A DNA stretch of 64,000 nucleotides, taken from NCBI GenBank assembly GCA_965243175.1, contig OZ251532.1, forward strand, positions 3,844,001 to 3,908,000, read 5' to 3'. A model generated the notes under the pieces. It was not told the origin of the DNA, ran no database searches, and was given only the letters and a program-made list of their open reading frames with translations. Position numbers and translations under genes: made by a program. The DNA is from VXYL01 sp965243175. GTDB lineage: Bacteria; Pseudomonadota; Gammaproteobacteria; Pseudomonadales; Azotimanducaceae. Each line of letters opens with the position of its first letter. Position 1 is the first letter of the stretch. Of the stretch, positions 16,928 to 24,984 are shown piece after piece.

Positions 16928-17569
16928 CTAGGTGTTGACGAAGAGCGCCAGCATCCCCAGCCAGACCAGCAGTAGGAAGTGCCAGTACAAGGCGCAGAGA
17001 TCCACGCTGCGAGCGATCCGGCTCGCTTCGGCGTCGTTGCGGGCGAAGCGGTGCGCGGCTCGTGCCCAGGCCACGAGGCCGCCGAGCAGGTGGACGCCGT
17101 GGACGCCGGTGATGAGGTAGAAGAAGGCGTTGGCCGGATTGGCGTGGGCGTAGTAGCCGCGCGCCGAGAGCTGGTTCCAGACCGCCAGCTGCAACACCAG
17201 GAAGGCCAGAGTCGCCGCGCCGGCGGCGAGGAACGGCAGCTTCGCCGCGTTCGCTTGGCCGCGGTTGGCGAGACGCCGCGCCCATTCGTAGGCGACGCTC
17301 GCCAAGACGAGCACGACTGTGTTGAACCACAGCAGCGGCGGTTCCGGCAGCGGTACCCAGTCCGACTGTTCGCTGACCGCGAACTCAAGCGGTTCCAGCC
17401 GCATGTGGTAGGCGGCGAAGAACAGAGAGAACAGCACGCCGACGATGGCGAGGAAGCAGACGAGGGCGACCTTCTGGTTCGGCGCCGCGTAGGAGGCCGG
17501 TCGCAGTTCGGCGACCGTCGAGTCCTCGTTCAGCCACGGCTTTTCGGCAAGCGTCTTGAAGATGCCCAT
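16928..17569 (-). CDS. Cytochrome c oxidase subunit III (haem-copper oxidase subunit 3 family)
   Basis: The 213-residue protein has five to six membrane helices. It carries subunit-III features such as LLWFNTVVLVLASVAYEWARR, TGVHGVHLLGGLVAWARA (the HG-H motif) and ALYWHFLLLVWLGMLALFVNT. Subunit III stabilises the catalytic subunit of aa3/ba3-type oxidases; NorE-like proteins of nitric oxide reductases look similar. Subunits I and II are not adjacent here, which is unusual; they may lie elsewhere in the genome. The start ATG at 17569 gives MGIFKTLAEKPWL. Confidence 0.85.
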   Translation of the reverse strand: MGIFKTLAEKPWLNEDSTVAELRPASYAAPNQKVALVCFLAIVGVLFSLFFAAYHMRLEPLEFAVSEQSDWVPLPEPPLLWFNTVVLVLASVAYEWARRLANRGQANAAKLPFLAAGAATLAFLVLQLAVWNQLSARGYYAHANPANAFFYLITGVHGVHLLGGLVAWARAAHRFARNDAEASRIARSVDLCALYWHFLLLVWLGMLALFVNT

Positions 17570-17620
17570 GCACCTATTCTACGCCTTTGGGCGCGTCCAA
17601 AGGTGCGCTCCCGGCCAGAT

Positions 17621-18160
17621 TCACTCGAAGGGATCGGCCAGCGGCAACTGCTGCGGAACCCCATCGCCGAACAGCGTTGCGCCGTTCGGGAAGCCAGCGA
17701 CGCGCAACCGCAACGAGACCGGCAAAGCGCCGCGGTTCTCCCAGAACCAGCCGTGGATGCCGCTGAACGACGCGTGGTAGACGCCGCTGTCCGCCTCCGC
17801 CCGGCCTTGCGCGAAGCTCTCTGCGTATTCGGGCGCGGCGTCCACGGGTTCGCCGTGCAGGTCGTAGACGACTTCCGCGCTCGCCGTCCACGAGTAGACG
17901 ATCCCCCGCCCTGCGTCGAGGTCGTACTTCAGCTCCACGGACTCGAACGGCGCGAGCTCGAAATCGCGCTGGTCGACGATCAATGCGCCAGGCAAGGGTT
18001 CGAGGCCGCGCAGCGCCTCACTGCCGGACAGACCGGTCAACCCCAGAGTGCGCCCGATGCCGGTCGGGTCGATGCCGAACTCCGCCGGCAGCACCAAGGC
18101 GACGAAGACGGCGCTGGCGGCGACCAGCGCCCCAGCCGTGGCGAGCGCGACCCGCCTCAT
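17621..18160 (-). CDS. Membrane-anchored periplasmic protein next to hupE; function unknown
   Basis: The 179-residue protein has one N-terminal membrane anchor (residues 4-24, VALATAGALVAASAVFVALVLP). It is followed by EFGIDPTGIGRTLGLTGL and a beta-rich periplasmic domain with SGIHGWFWENRGALPVSLRLRVAGFP. Proteins of this layout often accompany HupE-like genes. The start ATG overlaps the hupE stop by 4 bp, so the two are coupled. The periplasmic domain suggests sensing or binding of a ligand presented to HupE, but that is inference. Confidence 0.7.
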   Translation of the reverse strand: MRRVALATAGALVAASAVFVALVLPAEFGIDPTGIGRTLGLTGLSGSEALRGLEPLPGALIVDQRDFELAPFESVELKYDLDAGRGIVYSWTASAEVVYDLHGEPVDAAPEYAESFAQGRAEADSGVYHASFSGIHGWFWENRGALPVSLRLRVAGFPNGATLFGDGVPQQLPLADPFE

Positions 18161-18807
18161 TCCGCGAGCAGCCAAGCGGCCAGCTGGTGTTCGGCGAGCA
18201 GGAACCCGGCCGCCATCAGCGCCGTGTTGAGGGCGAACGCCGAGTTTGCGAAGGCCGCTCGTCGTCGCCACCACGCGAGTGCGCCGACCACCACCGCCAA
18301 CGCCGTGAACTGCCCCATCTCGACCCCGACGTTGAAGCTGACCAAATTGACTATCAGGCCATCCTCGGCAAGGTAGAGCTCCTGCACCTTGGTGGCCAGG
18401 CCCAGACCGTGGCACAGGCCGAAGCCGAACACGGCGAGGCGCGGGTCCGGTGCGAAACCGAACGTCCGCTCGAAGCCGCCGATGTTCTCGAAGCCCTTGT
18501 AGACCACGGAGAGCCCGATGGCGGCATCCACCAGATGCGCGTTCACCTGCCACTCGCCAAGCACTCCGGCGAGCAGCGTGATGCTGTGGCCCAAGGTGAA
18601 GAGCGAGACGTAGAGCACGACGTCCTTCATGCGATGCAGGAAGAACACGACGCCGACCAGAAAGAGCAGGTGATCCACGCCGGTGACCATGTGCTTCGCG
18701 CCCAGGTAGGCGAAGGCCGGCACGGCGGGCCCGTCCAACGCCTGCACATAGGCGGCGTTGTCGCCGGAAATCGCATGCGCGAAGGCGCTTGGCGCAGCCA
18801 CCGCCAA
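18157..18807 (-). CDS. HupE/UreJ-type membrane protein
   Basis: Members of this family are polytopic membrane proteins, some of which transport nickel or cobalt; others have unknown cargo. The sequence has a signal-like region ending AFAHAISG, then FAYLGAKHMVTGVDHLLFLVGVVF and LYVSLFTLGHSITLL, FGLCHGLGLA, and several membrane helices. The start is not clear. No ATG or GTG lies in frame before the hydrophobic leader; TTG at 18807 or CTG at 18834 are the options, and an in-frame TGA lies further upstream. Either a rare start codon or a small frameshift must be assumed. It is coupled to the downstream anchor protein. Confidence 0.78.
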   Translation of the reverse strand: MAVAAPSAFAHAISGDNAAYVQALDGPAVPAFAYLGAKHMVTGVDHLLFLVGVVFFLHRMKDVVLYVSLFTLGHSITLLAGVLGEWQVNAHLVDAAIGLSVVYKGFENIGGFERTFGFAPDPRLAVFGFGLCHGLGLATKVQELYLAEDGLIVNLVSFNVGVEMGQFTALAVVVGALAWWRRRAAFANSAFALNTALMAAGFLLAEHQLAAWLLAE

Positions 18808-18854
18808 CGTCGCCAGAACGAGGCAGGCGACCAGCGGCGATGGCCGAACACTGG

Positions 18855-19391
18855 CTACGACGCTTCCGCCTCACCGGATTGGCCCATGTCGCGGGCGAAG
18901 ACCTGGTGGCAGGCGCGACAGACGTTGTACAGGTGGCCGCCGATCTCGAACAACGCCGCCGCGTCCTGGTCCTCGGCCGCCTGCATGGCCTGCAGCGCGA
19001 TCCGCGTCATGCCGTTGGAGAACTCGACCCACGCGGCTTCGGACTGGCCGTACTCGCCCGCCTCGGCTTCAACGGCGGGAAGCAGATGCGGCATCAACAG
19101 CAGGTTGCCCCCCTCGGCCACCACCGCCGCCGCATGATGCACCGCCGCCCATCCTTCGTCCGTGGTCGGCGCGAGGTCGCGCTCGCCCTCTGCCGAAAGG
19201 ATGAAGCCGGCCGATCCCCAAATCGCATCCGCCGCCGGATCGAGCACCCACTCCATCGTCTGCTTCACGTCGCCCACCGACTGCACCGGCATCGGAGAGG
19301 CCGGTTCGTCTCCGCCGCACCCCCCCAAGAGCACGGACGCCGCGACAGCAAAGAGAGCGGTCCACCTACGCACCCAACACTCCGAAACCAT
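18855..19391 (-). CDS. Haem-binding lipoprotein with single CxxCH (class II cytochrome c-like)
   Basis: The 178-residue protein has a lipoprotein signal (ALFAVAASVLLGGC) and one haem-attachment site CRACH near the C-terminus (HLYNVCRACHQVFARD), as in four-helix class II cytochromes such as c'. ATG at 19391 is preferred over an in-frame TTG at 19415 because it gives a standard signal peptide. It lies just before hupE on the same strand. It may pass electrons to the oxidase whose subunit III is nearby; the exact redox partner cannot be seen. Confidence 0.8.
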   Translation of the reverse strand: MVSECWVRRWTALFAVAASVLLGGCGGDEPASPMPVQSVGDVKQTMEWVLDPAADAIWGSAGFILSAEGERDLAPTTDEGWAAVHHAAAVVAEGGNLLLMPHLLPAVEAEAGEYGQSEAAWVEFSNGMTRIALQAMQAAEDQDAAALFEIGGHLYNVCRACHQVFARDMGQSGEAEAS

Positions 19392-19477
19392 GTGCAGACG
19401 ACGATTGTAGGGCAACAGAGGCCGCGAACTGCTCTATGATTGGACGCCTGTGTCGCGGCCACGAGGAGGTGGGCCGG

Positions 19478-19702
19478 ATGGGATTTTGGACTTTTCTTGC
19501 CCTCTGCGTTGTTTGCGGCTGCTCCTTGGAGGCGTACCGTGCGTTCGTGAAGTCGCGTGGCGCTCGCAACACGGAGGTTGCCAAGCTCGAAGCGCGGATC
19601 GCGGCGCTCGAAGACCTCGAAGAGCGCGTGCAGACGCTGGAAGCCATCGCGACCGATCCGAAGACGGAACTGGACCGCGAGATCGGCAAGCTGGCGAGCT
19701 GA
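19478..19702 (+). CDS. Small membrane protein with coiled coil (PspB-like layout)
   Basis: The 74-residue protein has one N-terminal membrane segment (MGFWTFLALCVVCGCSLEAY) followed by a charged coiled coil (VAKLEARIAALEDLEERVQTLEAIATD). This is the size and layout of the phage-shock protein B family, but no pspA or pspC is adjacent, so I do not assign the name. The start ATG at 19478 has a strong ribosome binding site, GAGGAGGT, at 19463-19470. It is convergent with the membrane gene ending at 19720. Confidence 0.65.
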   Translation: MGFWTFLALCVVCGCSLEAYRAFVKSRGARNTEVAKLEARIAALEDLEERVQTLEAIATDPKTELDREIGKLAS

Positions 19703-19719
19703 ACGCGCTGCGGAGGCGT

Positions 19720-20217
19720 TCAGCCGGAGAAGCCGATCCAGCGTCCAGCGGCTGCCACGGTGAACCAGATCGCCAGCGAGAGCACCGCGCTCGCCCGCAG
19801 CAGCCACGGCGAGGGCGAAGCGGCGGCCAGGAGGCGGTTGCGAACGCCGAAGGTGAAGGCGATGCCTACTAGCAGCGCGGCGATCTTTACTTCGAAGGAG
19901 TGGTTGAAGCAGCACTTCACCGCTTCCGAGAGAAAGAGCGGGATGCCGGTGGCGAACATCAGCGCCAGGCTGCCGAGGAACCACGGTCTGGCGTTGGCAT
20001 GCACGGCGGCGGGCGAGATCCGCACGAGGCCCACGCCGAGCAGACGCAGATCGACCACCAGCACCGAGCCGCCGAGAACCGCGAGGCCGATCAGATGTAC
20101 CGCTTCGATGGCGGGAAAGAGCCACAGCGACTCGCGGATGAGGTTGCCGATCGCGGTCTGCTCAAGGCGGTCGTAGGTCTCGAACCAGCCGAAGGTCTCG
20201 CACCACGTCGGTTCCAT
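19720..20217 (-). CDS. Membrane protein, DUF6644-like (second copy)
   Basis: The 165-residue protein has four membrane helices. It is a paralogue of the preceding gene: IRESLWLFPAIEAVHLIGLAVLGGSVLVVDLRLLG matches HESLWVYPLVESTHVLSLMLFVGMLAMVDLRLLG there. The start ATG shares one base with the upstream stop (TGATG). This layout (ESLWLFP, VHL, DLRLLG) resembles families labelled DUF6644, of unknown function. It is the last gene of a five-gene minus-strand run of exported and membrane proteins. Confidence 0.75.
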   Translation of the reverse strand: MEPTWCETFGWFETYDRLEQTAIGNLIRESLWLFPAIEAVHLIGLAVLGGSVLVVDLRLLGVGLVRISPAAVHANARPWFLGSLALMFATGIPLFLSEAVKCCFNHSFEVKIAALLVGIAFTFGVRNRLLAAASPSPWLLRASAVLSLAIWFTVAAAGRWIGFSG

Positions 20218-20813
20218 CAGGTGCTCGCCTCGGCCAGTTCCACGGCGCAGCCGGCGATCCACGAGACGAACGCCGATTGGCCGCGGTCGCAGTCGAACCA
20301 GTTGTAGGCGATCATCCGCCCGGCGACGATCACGCCAGCCCATAGCGTCAGCGAGACGCCAGCGGTCACGCGAACGGGAACCGGCGGCTTCTGCTGGCCA
20401 TCCCAACGCTCGCGGTCGCGGGAAACGCGTCGGTGGAACCACCAGGCGTTGACGGCCGCGGCGACCAGCAGCACCACCTTCACCCGGAACCAGACGCTGT
20501 GCGCCGTACGCACGGGAATCGCGTAGAAGAGCAGGACGCCGGTGGCGACCATCACCACGAAACCGGCGACGGCCCAGGGCAGCAGCCGGCTGGTGAGTTC
20601 GGAGACCGGCATGGCGCGGAACGCGGCGCCGAGCAGCCGCAAATCCACCATCGCCAGCATGCCCACGAAGAGCATCAGCGAGAGCACGTGGGTGGACTCC
20701 ACGAGCGGATAGACCCACAGCGACTCGTGCAGCGCCGTGCTCCACGCGTGGGTGTCCAGCCAAGCCGCGAAGTCGTGGACCAGCGACGGCCGGAAGTGGC
20801 TCGGCTGGTTCAT
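20217..20813 (-). CDS. Membrane protein, DUF6644-like (first copy)
   Basis: The 198-residue protein has four to five membrane helices with the paralogue motif HESLWVYPLVESTHVLSLMLF and MVDLRLLGAAFRAMPV, then VWFRVKVVLLVAAAVNAWWFHRR. It is coupled to the second copy by a one-base overlap of stop and start. The two proteins are probably a heteromeric membrane pair working with the exported DUF6152-like protein just upstream. No catalytic residues are evident. Confidence 0.75.
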   Translation of the reverse strand: MNQPSHFRPSLVHDFAAWLDTHAWSTALHESLWVYPLVESTHVLSLMLFVGMLAMVDLRLLGAAFRAMPVSELTSRLLPWAVAGFVVMVATGVLLFYAIPVRTAHSVWFRVKVVLLVAAAVNAWWFHRRVSRDRERWDGQQKPPVPVRVTAGVSLTLWAGVIVAGRMIAYNWFDCDRGQSAFVSWIAGCAVELAEAST

Positions 20814-20829
20814 CTAGACGCGAAGGCCG

Positions 20830-21315
20830 CTAACCGTCCTCTTCGGCAGCGGCCTCCTTCTTGCCCGGGCGCGGCGGTTCGGTGGGATCCGCGCCGTCTC
20901 GGGGCGCGCCGGTGCCGCTCGACCCCATGAACAGCGTCTCGCCGTTGGCGAAGGTCATGTTGCGTCCGTTGCCGCGGTTCGAGAGGTCCTTGGACTGGTA
21001 GCCGTCGATGATCACTTCGGTGCCGATGGGCACGGAGTTGCGGTGGATGCCGCGTCGCAGCAGGGTGTTGGGCGTTCCCGCCTCCATCATCCACACGTCC
21101 TTGCTGCCGTCTTCGTTGGTGTGCTCGACGTGGAACCACGCATGGGGGTTGGTCCACTCGATCTTCACCACCGGGCCGCGCACGATGATCGGGCGGTTGG
21201 GGTCGAACTCGGCGCCGAAGGCGTGATGCGCCGCGGCCGGCGCGGCGAAGAGAACGGATGCCGCGAGGGTTGCCGCGGCAATGCCGCGTCGTGCCGCTGC
21301 TGGGCGGTTGGTCAT
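20830..21315 (-). CDS. Exported DUF6152-like protein
   Basis: The 161-residue protein has a signal peptide (IAAATLAASVLFAAPAAAHHAF). It is followed by a compact beta-rich domain with VRGPVVKIEWTNPHAWFHVE, VIIDGYQSKD and MTFANGETLFMGSSGTG, and an acidic, low-complexity tail. The motif AHHAFGAEFD after the signal and KIEWTNPHAWFHVE are typical of the DUF6152 family. The function is unknown; the histidines right after the cleavage site could bind metal. It lies 16 bp before the membrane pair. Confidence 0.78.
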   Translation of the reverse strand: MTNRPAAARRGIAAATLAASVLFAAPAAAHHAFGAEFDPNRPIIVRGPVVKIEWTNPHAWFHVEHTNEDGSKDVWMMEAGTPNTLLRRGIHRNSVPIGTEVIIDGYQSKDLSNRGNGRNMTFANGETLFMGSSGTGAPRDGADPTEPPRPGKKEAAAEEDG

Positions 21316-21349
21316 GGTTTCGCTCCTCCTGGTGTTCGGACGTTCGATG

Positions 21350-22519
21350 TCAGTCCGCGCCGCTGCCGGACGCAAGCTCCGCATCGGCGGACATTCCCAC
21401 TCTGGCGCCGCACGGCGTCTCGGCGAACGCCGCCAACGCCTCCTCGCCCGCGGCCTCGGCTTCCAAGCGCCGGGCGCCGCAGAGAATGTTGCCCATCGAG
21501 TAGTTGCCTTCGTGGCAGGCGTACTCGTACACGGGTTCGTCCGTGCGCGGCCACATGTACTCGCCGCTCCAAGGGGCGTCCCAAGTGGTGGGATCCTCCA
21601 CCGTGAAATTGTACAGCAGGGAATCCGCATCGACCGGCGTGAAGCGTTCGACCACCTTCAAGTGGCGGGATGCGCCCTGGCCAAGCGCCGGGGTGTCGTT
21701 GAAGTTGGTGGTTTCCACGACCAGCGTGTCGCCATCCCACCAGCCGATGGAGTCGCCCACCCAGCGCCGGATGTCGTCCGGCGCGTGATCGGCGCCGATG
21801 CGCACGATGCGGGCGTCGTGCACCATCTCGGTGAGAATCATGACGTGCTCGGGCGTTTGCACGATGCGCTTGTGGTTGTTGTAGAGCGCCGGCAGCATCG
21901 GCGGCCCGGCGGTGGAACTGAAGCCGAGCAGACAGCGATCCGGCATGGGCCGAACTTCCGGGTCGTCGTACGGGCCGGGATCGTCGCCCCACCAAGCCGT
22001 GCCGTCGTTCTGCCGCCGCGAGTAGCCGCGGTAGCGCTTGGCCATGCGTTCGTTGGCCTCGGCCTTGCGCGCCGGCAGGCGACCGTTCGGCGGGTCGATG
22101 ACGATGGACGTGCGGTACTCGCCGTCGATCTTGGTGTATCTCTCGCCGGGATCGACCCAGAATCCCTGGTAGCCGCCGACGTTGCCGGCAGCTCCCTGCG
22201 AGCCGTCGCCGCCCTCCGGCGGCGCCTCGCGATTCGGGTCCAACTGCCCGGAACCCTCCAGCAGGCCCGTCGCCGTCTGGTTCGCCAGGAACTCGGCGCG
22301 CTCTTCGGAGACCGTCGCCGTGTCGCTGCGCCGCTGCAACGGCGTGGCGGTGGCGGTGTCGTAGTAGCCGGACAGGTCCGGCTTGCCGTCGCTGGTGCGC
22401 GGAATGTCGCCCCACGCCATGCGGGCGGCGATGACGACCAGCACCACCGCGGCGGCGGCGAAGGCCATCTGAATCCAGCCGAGCATCCTGTTCGAGGCGC
22501 TGGCCCGTTGTGCTCTCAT
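21350..22519 (-). CDS. Exported or membrane-anchored protein of unknown family (paralogue of next gene upstream)
   Basis: The 389-residue protein has one N-terminal hydrophobic segment (about 14-35) and a large extracytoplasmic domain. The family hallmark is GWWDGDTLVVETTNFNDTPALGQG followed by VVERFTPVDADSLLYNFTVEDPTTWDAPWSGEYMW and a final YEYACHEGNYSMGNIL. The same architecture occurs in the upstream gene (22568-23485), so the two arose by duplication. I know no function for this family. The acidic, Trp-rich barrel-like repeats suggest ligand binding rather than catalysis, but that is a guess. Confidence 0.7.
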   Translation of the reverse strand: MRAQRASASNRMLGWIQMAFAAAAVVLVVIAARMAWGDIPRTSDGKPDLSGYYDTATATPLQRRSDTATVSEERAEFLANQTATGLLEGSGQLDPNREAPPEGGDGSQGAAGNVGGYQGFWVDPGERYTKIDGEYRTSIVIDPPNGRLPARKAEANERMAKRYRGYSRRQNDGTAWWGDDPGPYDDPEVRPMPDRCLLGFSSTAGPPMLPALYNNHKRIVQTPEHVMILTEMVHDARIVRIGADHAPDDIRRWVGDSIGWWDGDTLVVETTNFNDTPALGQGASRHLKVVERFTPVDADSLLYNFTVEDPTTWDAPWSGEYMWPRTDEPVYEYACHEGNYSMGNILCGARRLEAEAAGEEALAAFAETPCGARVGMSADAELASGSGAD

Positions 22520-22567
22520 CTCTTTGCCCTCTCTGCTCTCGTGCTGCCTCTTGGTTCCCGTGTTGCG

Positions 22568-23485
22568 CTACTCCCCGCCTTCGCCGTCGTCCCAGCGCGG
22601 CAGCGGGTTGCGGCGCATCTCACCGTACATCAGCTCCTCCACGAACTCGACGCACTTGAAGTCCAGAATCATGGCGTTCGGCTCCATGCGCCGATACAGC
22701 GGCATGGCGATCTTCCACGGCTGCGTGAACGTCTCGGGGTCGGTGATCGTGGCTTCGTAGTGCAGGTGGTAGGGGCTGGTGGGGGTGTAGCGCTCCACCA
22801 CCGTCATCTGGTTGCTGTGGTGGTTGCCGGAACGATCCAGCCACGTGTCCTCGATCAGCCCGGTGACCGTGAGCACCAGCGTGTCGCCTTCCCAGCTCGC
22901 CACCGACTGGCCCATCCACGAATCGATGGGCGCCGGGCCGGGATCTTCGCTGTAGACGTTGCGCACGGCGCCGGCGAACTGGTAGACGATCTCGATCTCC
23001 TTCTCGCCCTGCAGGATGCGGAACGGCTGCGGCATGTAGGTGGCACGCGGTACGCCCGGCAGGAAGCATTTGATCTCAGGATCCCGCTGCACCCACAGGC
23101 GGCGGTTTTCGTCGCGCTTGGCGAGCGCCTCCGGCGTGTAGGGAATCTTCCCGCCACCGACGATCACGCCGAGGCCCGGCGGCACGGCCGCCACGGCGCC
23201 CAAGCGCACGGTGGCCAAATCCGGCAGCGGCCCGTGCGGGCCTTCGCGCAACGACATGGAAGGCCGCGCCATGTGCCGTTCGACGTCGTAGTTGGCCTCG
23301 TTGAGCGCCTGCCAGACGCCGTTCAGATCCGGATTGACGCCGCCGGGGCCGCGCGGCGCCACGTAGTCGGTCTGCGCCGCCGAAGGCAACGCGAGCAAGC
23401 AAAGAGCGGCGACCCGCAAGGCGCGGGATGCGCAAGAGAGCGGCTGCGAAGATGCTCGTTCAGCCTCGATTCCGTGGTTCGCCAT
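22568..23485 (-). CDS. Exported protein of unknown family (paralogue of 21350-22519)
   Basis: The 305-residue protein has a signal peptide (ALRVAALCLLALPSAAQT) and a domain with PDLNGVWQALNEANYD. Then come ASWEGDTLVLTVTGLIEDTWLD, VVERYTPTSPYHLHYEATITDPETF and LDFKCVEFVEELMYGEMRRNP. The GDTLV...VVER(F/Y)TP...D block is shared with the next gene. The start ATG at 23485 follows GAGGGGGA; a longer frame exists but lacks a ribosome binding site and signal. It heads a minus-strand run that continues to 19720 and is probably one operon. Confidence 0.72.
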   Translation of the reverse strand: MANHGIEAERASSQPLSCASRALRVAALCLLALPSAAQTDYVAPRGPGGVNPDLNGVWQALNEANYDVERHMARPSMSLREGPHGPLPDLATVRLGAVAAVPPGLGVIVGGGKIPYTPEALAKRDENRRLWVQRDPEIKCFLPGVPRATYMPQPFRILQGEKEIEIVYQFAGAVRNVYSEDPGPAPIDSWMGQSVASWEGDTLVLTVTGLIEDTWLDRSGNHHSNQMTVVERYTPTSPYHLHYEATITDPETFTQPWKIAMPLYRRMEPNAMILDFKCVEFVEELMYGEMRRNPLPRWDDGEGGE

Positions 23486-23658
23486 CCGTCCCCCTCTTGC
23501 CGACCGCACCCAACCGCACTCCATCGCTCTCCCGCCAACCGTGCGTTGCGCGCATCGAGCAATTGCATCGAGTCTCGCACTTCCACCGCCTACCCGCAAG
23601 TCGCCGGCAGCACTGTGTCAACGCAAAGTAGAGATGTCCCCTTCTCCTAGCCTCGGAA

Positions 23659-23680
23659 CCGCCGGCCACGAAGCCGGCGG
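23659..23680. repeat. 8-bp perfect hairpin next to the IS630 remnant
   Basis: CCGCCGGC and GCCGGCGG flank a six-base loop. It lies between the exported-protein operon and the transposase remnant. It has no T-tract. It could be a transcription attenuator or part of the decayed IS end. Confidence 0.5.
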
Positions 23681-23697
23681 CCCTTCCCCTCGCCCGT

Positions 23698-24204
23698 CAG
23701 CTGGTGCTCGCGCCGCTCGAACTGGAACGCCATGCGGCGTCTGCGCACGAACCGTCCGAGGCGGAGCGGTGCGTGGACAAGGCGCTGTCGATCGGCGCGG
23801 TGGTGGCGCTGGACGACCTGCCGGGGCGCGGTCGGAAGCGGGAGATTACGGACGAGGCGCGGGCGTGGCTGGTGTCGCTGGCGTGCCGCAAGCCGACGGA
23901 TCTGGGGTACTCGCTGAAGTTGTGGACAACGGCGCTGGTGGCGCAGCACGTCTCGAAGGGAGACCGCACCTACGCTGGCGAGCGCGCCGAACCGCTTCGA
24001 GTCCGTGTTCACGCCGAAGCACGGCTCGTGGCTGAACCTGGTGGAGTCGTTCTTCGGCAAGCTGGCGGGACACTGCTGCGCGGCATCCGCGTGGACTCGA
24101 AGGACGAACTCAAGGAGCGCATCCTGCAGCACCTCGACTGGCTCAACGCCGACCCCGTGGTCTTCAAGTGGGGCTGCGGACTGGACGATCTGGAGGCGGC
24201 GTGA
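23698..24204 (+). pseudogene. IS630-family transposase remnant (internal deletion and frameshift)
   Basis: Two pieces of a transposase are recognisable. The first has a helix-turn-helix-like part, DLPGRGRKREITDEARAWLV and KPTDLGYSLKLWTTALVAQHV, in one frame to about 23960. The second starts near 23993 in another frame with FTPKHGSWLNLVESFFGKLAG. It shifts once more near 24067 to LLRGIRVDSKDELKERILQHLDWLN and ends ...GLDDLEAA. The central catalytic DDE part is missing, so the copy is dead. No inverted ends could be located. It is a scar of past transposition upstream of the Lrp-type gene. Confidence 0.8.
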
Positions 24205-24233
24205 CGCTGTAAGTGGCACTTTGGAAATGAACA

Positions 24234-24752
24234 CTAGCCGGACGGGGCCACCCCCATTTTCGTGGTCATCGCTCGGTAACGCAGCGGCAGCGCGTCCTTC
24301 CTCCAAACCGTCCTGAGCACGACGACGGAGTGCAGCTTCTCCACGCCGGGCAGCCGCGCCAGTCGCGCTCGCACGCGGTCGAAGTCGTGGGCGTCCTTGG
24401 CGACGACGCGCAGCAAGTAGTCCGCTTCGCCGGTGAGGGCGTGGCACTCCATCACCTCCGGCACTTCCGCCACGGTCTTCTCGAAGCCAGCCAAGTGCTC
24501 GTCGCGCTGGTCGTGCAGCGAAATGGACACGAAGACGCTCTCCGGCAAGCCCGCCAGGTCCTGGTCGACCACGGCCACGTAGCCCTTGATGAGGCCGGCG
24601 GTCTCCAGCCGGCGTCGATGGCGCGAGCAAGCGGACTCGGACGTGTGGACGCGCACCGCCAACTCGGCGTTGGTGAGACGCCCTTGCGCTTGCAGCTCGC
24701 TGAGAATCCGTCGTTCAACAGGCGCCAACTCGTCGATTCGAGTCTCGGCCAC
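24234..24752 (-). CDS. Lrp/AsnC-family transcriptional regulator
   Basis: The 172-residue protein has an N-terminal winged helix (LAPVERRILSELQAQGRLTNAELAVRV then SESACSRHRRRLETAGLIKGYVAVVD) and a C-terminal RAM ligand-binding domain (FVSISLHDQRDEHLAGFEKTVAEVPEVMECHALTGEADYLLRV). Such proteins sense amino acids or related small molecules. The start is a GTG at 24752 with GGGGAAG in front; longer readings lack a ribosome binding site. It is divergent from the Cys-rich exported pair across a 232-bp gap and is a candidate regulator of them. Confidence 0.9.
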   Translation of the reverse strand: MAETRIDELAPVERRILSELQAQGRLTNAELAVRVHTSESACSRHRRRLETAGLIKGYVAVVDQDLAGLPESVFVSISLHDQRDEHLAGFEKTVAEVPEVMECHALTGEADYLLRVVAKDAHDFDRVRARLARLPGVEKLHSVVVLRTVWRKDALPLRYRAMTTKMGVAPSG

Positions 24753-24872
24753 GCGCTTCCCCCTCGCAGACCTTGCGGCGAGTGTAGCAGAGGCATCGGA
24801 GCCACGAGTGGGCCCAGTCACCGAACGCAGTTCGCGGCAGGTTCGCCCGCCAAGAGCCGGAACAGCGACCGA

Positions 24873-24914
24873 TCCTTGCAAACGACCAACGGAATTCGGG
24901 TTACTTGGCAAGGA
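24873..24914. promoter_or_regulatory. Inverted-repeat element (copy A) before the Cys-rich exported pair
   Basis: TCCTTGC (24873-24879) and GCAAGGA (24908-24914) are separated by 28 bases. The left arm extends to GACCGATCCTTGCAA and the right to GCAAGGACATGCC. Copy B at 33886-33926 shares these arms. It ends 70 bp before the ATG at 24985. A weak promoter-like TTGCAA (24876) and TTACTT (24901) lie inside it. It may be an operator or an RNA hairpin. Confidence 0.65.
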
Positions 24915-24984
24915 CATGCCACCAAAGCTGCGGTTAGTGTCGTTTTCGAAGGCTCGACGAGCCGACACCAGAAGGAGGCCCGCG

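Noticed and set aside
18808..18870. In-frame TGA upstream of the HupE-like gene as a selenocysteine codon
   Set aside because: No SECIS-like hairpin is evident and the upstream frame overlaps the haem lipoprotein stop; the TGA is an ordinary stop.
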